Origin: Leptolyngbya sp. Heron Island J | Lineage (GTDB): Bacteria > Cyanobacteriota > Cyanobacteriia > Phormidesmidales > Phormidesmidaceae | Assembly (NCBI RefSeq): GCF_000482245.1 | Contig: NZ_AWNH01000095.1 | Location: 42,895-106,894 of the forward strand | DNA: 64,000 bases | Direction: 5' to 3' | Shown: positions 44,259 to 52,288 of the stretch, in pieces | Layout: each line of letters opens with the position of its first letter | How positions within the stretch are numbered: position 1 is the first letter of the stretch | The notes under the pieces: model-generated | Told to the model about the DNA's origin: nothing | The model's input: only the letters and a program-made list of their open reading frames with translations | Databases searched by the model: none | Translations under genes and position numbers: made by a program

Positions 44259-46010
44259 TTGGGAGAGCAGCACTTGGTTAAGCAGGCATCGTATCGCCAT
44301 TTTTGGGTGATGTATCTCAGACCGCAGCGGCGACGGGTGGTTTGGATGGCTATGGCGTTACTGGCTAGCATTGGTCTGCAGGTGCTCAACCCACAGATAC
44401 TGCGGTACTTTATCGATACGGCGTTGGCGGGCGGAGCACAGCAGCGGCTGATTATGGTGGCGCTAGGGTTTATGGGGATTTCTCTGGCACGTCAGGGACT
44501 TGCGATCGCAGCCACCTACATCGGTGAAACCCTGGCCTGGTCCGCCACCAATCAGTTACGTTTAGACTTGGCCCAGCACTGTCTCAGTCTAGATCTGGCG
44601 TTTCATAAAACCCACACTCCTGGCGAACTGGTAGAGCGGGTGGACGGTGATGTAGATGCCCTCTCTCGTTTTTTCTCCCAGTTTGTTTTACAAGTTGTTG
44701 GCAATGGTCTGTTGGTCCTGGGTATTTTGAGTGTCCTATGGTTTGAAGACTGGCGAGCTGGACTGGGGCTGAGTTTGTTTGCTCTCGCCTCTTTTGGTCT
44801 ACTCACCCGCCTACAGGCCATTGCTGTGGCTCCCTGGCGGGTCTATCGCGAAATTAGTGCTGAATTTTATGGCTTTGTAGTCGAACATCTAAGTGGGTTA
44901 GAAGATATTCGTGCTAACGGTGCTGTCAGCTATGTGATGAACCGCTGTTATCGCATTTTGCGTCGATGGCTAGCGGCCTTTCACCGGGCTCGTTTAACCA
45001 GTACTCTTTTGTGGGGTGGCACAGTGGGGCTATTTACCCTGGGTAATGCCATTTCTCTCTCCCTCGGTGCTTACCTTTGGTATCAAGACGCCATCACCAT
45101 TGGCACCGTTTATCTGTTGTTTTACTACACGACACAGCTCCAAGAACCCATCGAACGCATTCGAGAAGAACTCGAACAGTTCCAGCAAGCCGCTGCCAGC
45201 TTTCAGCGTATTCAAGATCTGCTCAGCTATCGTGGCCAGCAGCATCCTGGTGGACAAGCAGCGTTGCCTCAGGGGGCATTGTCGGTCGAGTTTGAGAACG
45301 TTAGGTTTGGCTATGAAGAAAACGAAGCTACACTGCAAAATCTGACTTTTCACCTGCCTGCGGGACAGATTCTCGGGCTTTTGGGGCGTACTGGCAGCGG
45401 CAAGAGTACGTTGGCCCGGCTGCTGCTGCGATTTTACGACATTCAGCAAGGCGAAATTTTGCTAGGTGGAGTCAATATTTCTCAGGTGCCATTGCAGGAG
45501 CTACCGCACCATGTGGGCTTAGTTACGCAGGATGTACAGATCTTTCAAACAACGGTGCGTAACAACCTGACGTTTTTCAACCCTCATATTTTGGATCAGC
45601 AAATTTGGGCAACATTAGATGAGCTGGGGTTGGTTCCCTGGTTAGAGGGACTGCCCCAGGGACTCGATACTAACCTTGGAGCTGACAGCGGTGGTCTCTC
45701 GGCAGGGCAGGCACAGCTGCTAGCGTTTGCACGGGTATTTCTTAAAGATCCGGGGCTAGTCATTTTAGATGAAGCTTCCTCACGATTAGATCCGCTAACA
45801 GAACAGCTGATTGAACAGGCGGTAGATCGGCTATTGCTCAATCGTACGGGCATTATTATTGCTCACCGGCTGCAGACCGTGGAGCGAGCCGACCAGATTT
45901 TGATTTTGGACAATGGTGAACAGGTGGAATATGGCGATCTCAACTCCCTAGCCCACGATCCCCACTCTCGATTTTCGCAGCTAATGCAGATGAATTCAGC
46001 TGTACGTTAG
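44259..46010 (+). CDS. ABC half-transporter (type-1 exporter fold), left flank of cassettes E-G
   Basis: 583 aa: six membrane helices (about 20-310) and a nucleotide-binding domain. Walker A GRTGSGKST, Q-loop LGLVTQDVQIF, Walker B LVILDEASSRLD with catalytic Glu, switch His in IIAHRL. The signature motif is LSAGQ instead of LSGGQ. Start is uncertain: TTG at 44259 is the most upstream. Proteins of this fold near siderophore genes either export a siderophore or, as in IrtAB, import and reduce it. It probably pairs with the half-transporter at 61146, whose own Walker B is altered. It is 138 bp ahead of regulator E. Confidence 0.88.
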   Translation: MGEQHLVKQASYRHFWVMYLRPQRRRVVWMAMALLASIGLQVLNPQILRYFIDTALAGGAQQRLIMVALGFMGISLARQGLAIAATYIGETLAWSATNQLRLDLAQHCLSLDLAFHKTHTPGELVERVDGDVDALSRFFSQFVLQVVGNGLLVLGILSVLWFEDWRAGLGLSLFALASFGLLTRLQAIAVAPWRVYREISAEFYGFVVEHLSGLEDIRANGAVSYVMNRCYRILRRWLAAFHRARLTSTLLWGGTVGLFTLGNAISLSLGAYLWYQDAITIGTVYLLFYYTTQLQEPIERIREELEQFQQAAASFQRIQDLLSYRGQQHPGGQAALPQGALSVEFENVRFGYEENEATLQNLTFHLPAGQILGLLGRTGSGKSTLARLLLRFYDIQQGEILLGGVNISQVPLQELPHHVGLVTQDVQIFQTTVRNNLTFFNPHILDQQIWATLDELGLVPWLEGLPQGLDTNLGADSGGLSAGQAQLLAFARVFLKDPGLVILDEASSRLDPLTEQLIEQAVDRLLLNRTGIIIAHRLQTVERADQILILDNGEQVEYGDLNSLAHDPHSRFSQLMQMNSAVR

Positions 46011-46082
46011 CCAGACCTATGCTCTAACAGAGCAACCTCATCATTACGATAGTCAGCCGCTGCTTGACAACTTTTTAAACCT

Positions 46083-46103
46083 AGTTAAGAGTAATTCTTA
46101 TTA
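46083..46103 (+). promoter_or_regulatory. Fur-like dyad before regulator E
   Basis: AGTTAAGA, 5 bases, TCTTATTA: TAAGA/TCTTA arms around GTAAT. Same 8-5-8 layout as the perfect dyad before regulator F. Confidence 0.55.
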
Positions 46104-46148
46104 GCCAGGTATGTTTATGTCTGGTTTATCGTCGATTTGGTTCATTCC

Positions 46149-47144
46149 ATGACCATCACCATTTCCCGTGCAGATTACGATATGCTTTGGCAACAGGCCA
46201 ATCCGCAACCCCAAGACCTGGGAGGTACCAGCTTCTCTGATATTCGGCGGATTGTTCCAGAACGGTTAGGTCAGGGATATATTCAGTCGATTCAGTGGAC
46301 TGGCGTTGAGCTCACTCTATTTCACTATCGGTTTCACGAGGATGTACATATCCTTAATAGAGCAAACAATGAGGATGCATGCGTCTGTGAAATCGGTTTT
46401 CATCTATCGGGGAATCGACGGGGGAAATGTACGGGGGAAAACTTTATTGAATGGGGTAGCTATGACACCCCAGACAAATGGATTGACGTTACCTATGCCA
46501 ATGAGCCTATCCTCAAAGCGGATATTCACTTAGAGCCTTCGAGCGGTCTCAGTCAGATTGTTGCAGATACCCTGCCAGACCTGCCAGCCGAAATTCGTCA
46601 GTGTCTTGAGGCCTGTGGTGACAGCTGGCTGAGTGAAATCAATATGATTACGCCTGCGATGAGAGTGCCCCTGGAGCAAATTTTTAACTGCCCATTTCAT
46701 GGAAAAACGCGACAGATCTATCTGGAAAGTAAGTGTTTAGAACTGATTGCGCTGAAATTAGAACAGCTCAAAGAGAACGATAAACGCCCAGGGGTATTCT
46801 GTTCACTCAAACCGGATGATATTAATCGTATTTATCGTGCTAGAACAATCCTCAAGGTTAACCTTGACAACCCACCTTCTCTGATGGAGTTGGCTCGTAA
46901 AGTTAGCCTAAATGATTACAAGCTCAAAGTTGGATTTCGTCAAATATTTGGTACCACTGTGTTTGGCTACCTGCATCAATATCGGATGGAAACGGCGCGT
47001 CAGTTGCTGCAAGAGCAGCGCTTAAATGTGAAAGAAGTGGCGCGATCGGTGGGCTATGTCAGTCAAAGTCGCTTTGCGACTGCTTTTCGTAAAGAATTTG
47101 GCATCAACCCCAAAGCCTACCTACTGAGCAAAAAATCCGGCTAG
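46149..47144 (+). CDS. AraC/PchR-type regulator, cassette E
   Basis: 331 aa from the ATG at 46149 (MTITISRADYDMLWQQ), chosen because regulators F and G begin in the same way (MAVTLSQQEYWDLV, MAITFSQRDYWDLV). Type-2 N-terminus: PERLGQGYIQSIQWTGVELTLFHYRF. The AraC domain has PPSLMELARKVSLNDYKLKVG and LNVKEVARSVGYVSQSRFATAF. It is about 35 residues shorter than type-1 regulators, with a different ligand-binding half. It probably recognises a different siderophore class. Receptor E follows after 130 bp. Confidence 0.92.
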   Translation: MTITISRADYDMLWQQANPQPQDLGGTSFSDIRRIVPERLGQGYIQSIQWTGVELTLFHYRFHEDVHILNRANNEDACVCEIGFHLSGNRRGKCTGENFIEWGSYDTPDKWIDVTYANEPILKADIHLEPSSGLSQIVADTLPDLPAEIRQCLEACGDSWLSEINMITPAMRVPLEQIFNCPFHGKTRQIYLESKCLELIALKLEQLKENDKRPGVFCSLKPDDINRIYRARTILKVNLDNPPSLMELARKVSLNDYKLKVGFRQIFGTTVFGYLHQYRMETARQLLQEQRLNVKEVARSVGYVSQSRFATAFRKEFGINPKAYLLSKKSG

Positions 47145-47208
47145 GGCGCAAATTGATCCGGCTAGGTGCGATCGCGGGTGCCTATATCCGTAAATTCTCT
47201 AGTATCTT

Positions 47209-47230
47209 TTTGAGAACAGTTCTTAGCAAC
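47209..47230 (+). promoter_or_regulatory. Fur-like dyad before receptor E
   Basis: TTTGAGAACAGTTCTTAGCA with the perfect small dyad AGAAC-A-GTTCT. It is about 45-65 bp before the receptor ATG. Confidence 0.5.
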
Positions 47231-47274
47231 AATACGTTGCGACTGATCTTAAACGGTGTCGGAAAAGAAATCTA

Positions 47275-49911
47275 ATGGCTTCATTGAGCAAAGAGCGTCG
47301 GTTGACAGCGAAGCAACGCCTGGGTGGATTAACGCTTTGTCTATCCGGTTGTCTACTGATGAATAGTCCCGTTAGCTGGGCGAGCACAAAACCAGATCTC
47401 AAAGCTACAGCAGCGCCGCTGCTCGATGCCACCACTGCAGATTCGACAATCCTAGCTTCTCTATTCCCCTACGTCATCACTGCGGCTCCTCTGCTCTCTC
47501 ATCCCGATCAACCTGTCTATAGGGCGTACATTGCTCAGTCTCAAGTTGTCATTACTAGGGTACGAGTAGAAGAGACAGAGACGGGCGCACAGATCGTATT
47601 AGAGACAGCCAATAGCGAATTAGCGACCTCCAGTCGTCAAATCGTAGGTAATGCATTAATTGTTGATATTCAAAATGCGGTGTTAGCGCTGCCGGAGGGA
47701 GGTGAGTTTCAGCAGACTAACCCGACAGAGGGTATTACCTCGGTAGCTGTAACTACCAGTGATGAAGGGGTCCGGGTGGAAATGATAGGAATAGAGGCTC
47801 CGCCTACGGCTGAAGTGAGCGCCACTGCCGAGAGTTTAACCTTGGACATAGTGGCTGGTCTGGCTGAAGAGTCTGATGAAGGAGTGCTTCAGTTAGTGGT
47901 AACTGGAGAGCGGGATGAAGGCTACAACCCCTCTGGTGCCTCCACTGCGACTAGAACCGACACGCCTCTGCGGGATATTCCCCAATCGATTCAGGTGATT
48001 CCCCGGCAAGTAATTGAAGACCAGGGCATTACTCGAATTGGCGATGCCCTGCGCAATGTCTCAGGGGTTACGCGCCAACGCGATCGCAGCAACGCCAGCG
48101 ATCGTTTTACGATTCGTGGGTTCGACCAGTCTAGCATTTTGAGAAATGGGTTTCGAACAGGATCAACACTGGGCGGCACATTAGCTACGGCACCGAATAC
48201 AGTGGAACAGATTGAAGTGCTCAAAGGTCCGGCCTCTGTGCTGTACGGTCAAGTAGAGCCGGGAGGAGTCGTCAACTTTGTCACCGAGCAGCCTTCACGA
48301 GCCCCATTTTATGATTTGGCGTTTACTGCCGGCAGTTTTGGCTATCTTGAACCCTCTCTAGATTTTTCGGGGCCTTTAACAGCTGATGAGAGATTGACCT
48401 ATCGTTTGAATGCCTCTTATCAAAATAGTGACAGCTTTAGAGATTTTGTTGAGTCAGACAGAATTGTCGTGGCTCCTACGTTGCGCTATGAGTTTAGCGA
48501 TGTCACCAGTCTGACTTTGGAATATGTGCATTTAGATTCGAGTCAAACTTACGACGAGGGGTTACCAATTGATCCGATTTCGTTTGACCTACCTAGAGAT
48601 CGATTTTTAAGTGAGCCAGACGATTCTTATGAGAGTACTACCAACAGCTTCTATCTAACCTTAGACCACCGCTTTAACGAGAATATTAGACTGCGCAGCG
48701 GTTTTGGGGCGGAACTCTCTGAGATTGACGAAACCGGTTTTCGTTTACTATTCAATGGATTTAATCCAGAGACTGGCGAGAATGGTAGACAATATGTTGA
48801 GCGAGAGTTCAGTGCCGACAACCTTGCCTGGCAAACAGATTTAATCAGTGAGTTTAACACCGGCTCAGTGGAACATCAGCTATTAGCAGGATTCGAGCTA
48901 GCACGAACTGATGGAGCAGAATCAAGAGCTGATTTTTTTGATCCTGAGAATGAACCTTTAGCAATAAATGTATTCGACCCACAGTATGGTACACCGATTC
49001 CTAGCCTTGAGAGTCGTAATTCTGTTGGGAGCTTTGATGAGACGGGACGTACTTTGGGTTTTTATCTACAAAACCAAGTTGCGCTGTTGCCCAATCTCAA
49101 ACTGTTAGTCGGAGGACGATATGATTTTGCCAGGACTGAAAGTGAATTTGACCTTACCTTTAGTGGTCAACCTTTCGTTGGATCTGATGAATTTGAAAGT
49201 GAAGCCTTTTCACCCCGTGTGGGTTTAGTTTATCAGCCCATCGGCCCCATTTCTATTTATGCTAGCTACAGCCGTTCTTTTATCCCCAACAGTGCTACTA
49301 CGTTTGATGGCGATGTGATCGAGCCAGAACGAGGGACGCAGTACGAAGTTGGAGTTAGAGGAGAGTTTGGTGATGTTTCTGTTAATCTGGCAGCTTATGA
49401 TATTACTAAAACCAATATCATCCGAACCGATCCTGAAAATCTAGGTTTTTCTATCCCGATTGGGGAAGTTACCAGTCGCGGTATTGAATTAGACGTGGCA
49501 GGGGAGATATCAGACAGCTGGAATATTATCGGCTCTCTATTCTTTAATGATGCGTTTATCTCTGAGGGGGATGACAATAATCCTGAAGATGACACCTTAA
49601 TTAATGCGCCTGACTCAGGTGCAAGTCTGTGGATGACCTACGAAATTCAAACAGGTGATTTACAAGGCTTAGGAGTTGGGGCAGGGCTGTTTTATGTGGG
49701 CGATCGTGAAGCCCAAATCCCTAATAATGTTGTTTTGCCTTCCTATGTGCGTGGCGATGCCAGCATTTTCTATAATCGTGATAATTGGCAAGCTCAGCTT
49801 AATTTTCAAAACCTGTTTAATACAGACTATTTTGAATCGACTCAAAACACGGGCCTAATTTTCCCTGGCGGACCGTTTACGCTTGTAGGCAGGGTTTCGA
49901 TCCGATTTTAG
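47275..49911 (+). CDS. TonB-dependent siderophore receptor with AMIN domain, cassette E
   Basis: 878 aa, the longest receptor. Extended N-terminus with a hydrophobic stretch at about 17-37, a linker, AMIN domain at about 91-193 (VVITRVRVEETETGAQIVLET), TonB-box-like LQLVVTG at 205-211, then ERDEGYNPSGASTATRTDTP, which is shared with receptor F, plug with VLKGPASVLYGQVEPGG and barrel ending RVSIRF. It lacks the GGTGTGAGGAA leader seen before the other receptors; the ATG at 47275 follows AAAAGAAATCTA. The barrel is clearly diverged from A-D, suggesting another ligand. Confidence 0.94.
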   Translation: MASLSKERRLTAKQRLGGLTLCLSGCLLMNSPVSWASTKPDLKATAAPLLDATTADSTILASLFPYVITAAPLLSHPDQPVYRAYIAQSQVVITRVRVEETETGAQIVLETANSELATSSRQIVGNALIVDIQNAVLALPEGGEFQQTNPTEGITSVAVTTSDEGVRVEMIGIEAPPTAEVSATAESLTLDIVAGLAEESDEGVLQLVVTGERDEGYNPSGASTATRTDTPLRDIPQSIQVIPRQVIEDQGITRIGDALRNVSGVTRQRDRSNASDRFTIRGFDQSSILRNGFRTGSTLGGTLATAPNTVEQIEVLKGPASVLYGQVEPGGVVNFVTEQPSRAPFYDLAFTAGSFGYLEPSLDFSGPLTADERLTYRLNASYQNSDSFRDFVESDRIVVAPTLRYEFSDVTSLTLEYVHLDSSQTYDEGLPIDPISFDLPRDRFLSEPDDSYESTTNSFYLTLDHRFNENIRLRSGFGAELSEIDETGFRLLFNGFNPETGENGRQYVEREFSADNLAWQTDLISEFNTGSVEHQLLAGFELARTDGAESRADFFDPENEPLAINVFDPQYGTPIPSLESRNSVGSFDETGRTLGFYLQNQVALLPNLKLLVGGRYDFARTESEFDLTFSGQPFVGSDEFESEAFSPRVGLVYQPIGPISIYASYSRSFIPNSATTFDGDVIEPERGTQYEVGVRGEFGDVSVNLAAYDITKTNIIRTDPENLGFSIPIGEVTSRGIELDVAGEISDSWNIIGSLFFNDAFISEGDDNNPEDDTLINAPDSGASLWMTYEIQTGDLQGLGVGAGLFYVGDREAQIPNNVVLPSYVRGDASIFYNRDNWQAQLNFQNLFNTDYFESTQNTGLIFPGGPFTLVGRVSIRF

Positions 49912-49927
49912 GAAAGCTGTTCACCTA

Positions 49928-51019
49928 ATGTTAATTAACTCAGTTTCAATGACAATGGTTTTTCGTCCAATGCGTCCACCATTTCGCTTTCTACTGCTGT
50001 TGCTGTTCGTGGCGCTGATCAGCATTGCATGTCAGAGTGCGTCGGTCGAACCACCAACTGCAACAGAGCCCATGCCTGTGACAACAGATTGCCGTATGAT
50101 AGAACACAAAATGGGAGAAACTGAGATTTGTGGCCAACCCCAGCGGGTCGCGGTGCTCAGTCCTCCCGTGCTTGACCATGTTTTGTCCCTGGGCGTTCAA
50201 CCATTTGCCTATGCGCAGATGGGCATCGTTAGTTCGCAAACGTTCGATCAGCCAGAGGAGCAAATTCCTTATCTAGGGTCTTATGTGACCACGCAACCGA
50301 TTAATTTAGGCAGTCGTCGCAGCCCTTCCTTGGAGCGCCTAGCACAGTCGCAGCCCGATATAATTTTAGGCGAAGACTGGTTCCTTGAAGACCAGTACGA
50401 TTTTTTATCTCAAATTGCGCCAACGCTGCTGTTTAGTGATATTGGGCCAAATGATCACCAGCACTGGCGTTATAGCATCAACGGTATTGCGAAAGCTCTA
50501 GACCGAGAAGAGCAAGCCAAAGATCTGTTAGCGCGTTATCCCGAACAGATTGCAGTCGCCCGTGAAAAGTTAGCTCCAGTAGTTGCAGCCCACCCCCGAG
50601 TGCTAGTGATTGCGCCTGACGATTTGGCTGGTACCATTTTCTTCTTGGAAGACAGCACAGCATCCAATTTACTTCGAGAGATCGGATTTGAGATTGTTAC
50701 TTCTGAAGCCTCTTCCCTTTTACCTGATGGCAATTCACCCATTTCTGTTGAGATATTTCCCCAGATTGAAACTGATCTGATCTTCGTGATGGCTTGGTCA
50801 GAAAGTTGGTCAGAAAATGAACCGTATCCACAGGACAAAATTCAACAACAATGGGGCAACCATCCGCTTCTTAGTCAAATGCAAGCCTTTAAGGATGGGC
50901 ACGTATTTTTTCTAGATTATTTTCTTTGGGCTAGCAACACTCGTGGTCCTATCACATACCAGTTAATTCTAGAAGAACTCCCCAAAATGCTGCTGCCGCT
51001 GGTTGATGAAGATGAGTAA
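49928..51019 (+). CDS. Siderophore-binding lipoprotein, cassette E
   Basis: 363 aa; the ATG at 49928 has AGGAAAG upstream, and internal Met codons at positions 8 and 10 are alternatives. The lipobox is ISIAC after LLLLLFVAL. The mature protein keeps the two-Cys opening CRMIEHKMGETEICGQPQ of lipoproteins A and D, then VAVLSPPVLDHVLSLGVQP, PSLERLAQSQPDIILGED, and a C-terminus LLSQMQAFKDGHVFFLDY. It starts 16 bp after the receptor stop. Its mixture of A/D-like lipoprotein with a type-2 regulator suggests the genes of a cassette can be exchanged. Confidence 0.92.
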   Translation: MLINSVSMTMVFRPMRPPFRFLLLLLFVALISIACQSASVEPPTATEPMPVTTDCRMIEHKMGETEICGQPQRVAVLSPPVLDHVLSLGVQPFAYAQMGIVSSQTFDQPEEQIPYLGSYVTTQPINLGSRRSPSLERLAQSQPDIILGEDWFLEDQYDFLSQIAPTLLFSDIGPNDHQHWRYSINGIAKALDREEQAKDLLARYPEQIAVAREKLAPVVAAHPRVLVIAPDDLAGTIFFLEDSTASNLLREIGFEIVTSEASSLLPDGNSPISVEIFPQIETDLIFVMAWSESWSENEPYPQDKIQQQWGNHPLLSQMQAFKDGHVFFLDYFLWASNTRGPITYQLILEELPKMLLPLVDEDE

Positions 51020-51111
51020 TTACTCTTGGTAGGTGGGTGAAACCTACGTCAAAGTCCGTAGCATACTAGAGGGGGTTGTCACATATTCTGAACTTGACTC
51101 TTTTCTTGATT

Positions 51112-51133
51112 CAGTTGAGAATTAATCTCAACT
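51112..51133 (+). promoter_or_regulatory. Perfect Fur-like dyad before regulator F
   Basis: AGTTGAGA (51113-51120), ATTAA, TCTCAACT (51126-51133): a perfect 8-bp inverted repeat with 5-bp spacer, followed by TATAAG, a possible -10. The best example of the dyad in the window. Confidence 0.65.
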
Positions 51134-51164
51134 ATAAGTCTGTCCTAAATAGATTGTTGATGTT

Positions 51165-52139
51165 ATGGCCGTTACACTCTCGCAGCAAGAATATTGGGAT
51201 TTAGTGAAGCAGCCTCAGCATGAAGTTTCTGAGGAGGCAGATACGTTTGAAACGGCCTTCCAATACCCGGCAGAGCTAGGACAGGGGTATAGCCGATCCA
51301 TCGAGTTGCGTGATGGTTTAGATCTTGGCATTGACCATTATCAGCTGCGTGAAAGGGTGACTACACACGCTCCCGAACGGCCTCATCCCATCGAGTATGT
51401 CTTCCGTATTGCAGGTAAAGGGAATCAGTTTGATGCGCTCTCAGCCGGTCAATATGCCCTATATGGCAGTGGTATGGCTCCAGCTGAAACCTCTGAACAT
51501 ACGCCTGATGAAACGGTTTTAGAGATTAATGTTCATATTGAGCCATCCGTATTGAGAACATATCTAGGGGAGTCGTTTGACTTAACCAGTGCGGGTTTAG
51601 ACTACCTTTTTCAGCCGACTGAGCAACTTTACTTTGAACGTCTTGGTGTGACAACAGTTGCGATGCATACCGCATTGCATCAGCTGCTGCACTGTCCATT
51701 TACAGGTATTACAAAAAAAGCTTACTTAGAAAGCAAAGTTTGGGAGCTAATGGCGCTACTGCTCGATCAGGAATTGCAGCGACGAGACGTTCAACCTTCG
51801 CCAAGTCAGTTAAAGTCCGATGATATCGACCGTATTCACCATGCTAGAAAGATTCTTCTACAGCAGCTTGATAACCCGCCATCTCTGCTCAGCCTGGCTC
51901 GGCAGGTAGGGCTTAACGACTGTACTTTAAAGCGGGGTTTTCGACAGGTCTTTGGCGAGACCACATTTGGTTATTTACATAACCATCGTATGGAAAAAGC
52001 TCGTCAGCTATTGATTGAGGGAGAGGTAAACGTATCGGAGGCGGCCCGTCGGGTAGGCTTTACTAATCGCAGCTACTTTGCCGCTGCGTTTCGGAAAAAG
52101 TATGGCGTTTCTCCCAGAAAGTATCGTCGCTGGTCCTAA
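51165..52139 (+). CDS. AraC/PchR-type regulator, cassette F
   Basis: 324-aa type-2 regulator (LGQGYSRSIELRDGLDLGIDHYQL; LEINVHIEPSVLRTYLGESFDL). The AraC domain has PPSLLSLARQVGLNDCTLKRG and NVSEAARRVGFTNRSYFAAAF. Together with regulator G it forms a very similar pair, with long identical blocks (MEKARQLLIEGEV), while regulator E is further away. ATG at 51165, 32 bp after the dyad. Confidence 0.93.
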   Translation: MAVTLSQQEYWDLVKQPQHEVSEEADTFETAFQYPAELGQGYSRSIELRDGLDLGIDHYQLRERVTTHAPERPHPIEYVFRIAGKGNQFDALSAGQYALYGSGMAPAETSEHTPDETVLEINVHIEPSVLRTYLGESFDLTSAGLDYLFQPTEQLYFERLGVTTVAMHTALHQLLHCPFTGITKKAYLESKVWELMALLLDQELQRRDVQPSPSQLKSDDIDRIHHARKILLQQLDNPPSLLSLARQVGLNDCTLKRGFRQVFGETTFGYLHNHRMEKARQLLIEGEVNVSEAARRVGFTNRSYFAAAFRKKYGVSPRKYRRWS

Positions 52140-52149
52140 AACCTAGCTA

Positions 52150-52200
52150 GCGTTCAAACTATTCCGCATAGCATTCAAACTATTCCGCATAGCGTTCATT
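52150..52200 (+). repeat. 21-bp direct repeats upstream of receptor F
   Basis: GCGTTCAAACTATTCCGCAT+A at 52150-52170 is repeated with one change at 52171-52191, and a third start (GCGTTCATT) follows. The 21-bp period equals two helical turns, the arrangement expected for the paired half-sites of an AraC-family protein. A related single copy (ATCAAAAATAATCCGC) lies before receptor G at 56912. Confidence 0.6.
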
Positions 52201-52201
52201 C

Positions 52202-52258
52202 GAGCCTATCTCAGTGAAATTACCTTTGATAGGCTCTTAATCAAGAATTAATTGCAAC
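52202..52258 (+). promoter_or_regulatory. Conserved block and Fur-like site before receptor F
   Basis: CTATCTCAGTGAAATTACCT (52206 on) through TTGATA and TCTTAATCAAGAATTAATTG is nearly identical to the DNA before receptor G. In F the block is also an inverted repeat (GAGCCTATC/GATAGGCTC, 9-bp arms), which G lacks. AATCAAGAATTAATTGC at 52239 is the Fur-like part. Confidence 0.55.
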
Positions 52259-52288
52259 AAAGGCGCTGGACGCTGGGTGTGAGGAAGA

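Noticed and set aside
52202..52236. 9-bp inverted repeat GAGCCTATC/GATAGGCTC considered as terminator of regulator F
   Set aside because: There is no T-tract, the loop is 17 bases, and the block is conserved as primary sequence in the receptor G promoter where pairing is lost. It is more likely an operator region.
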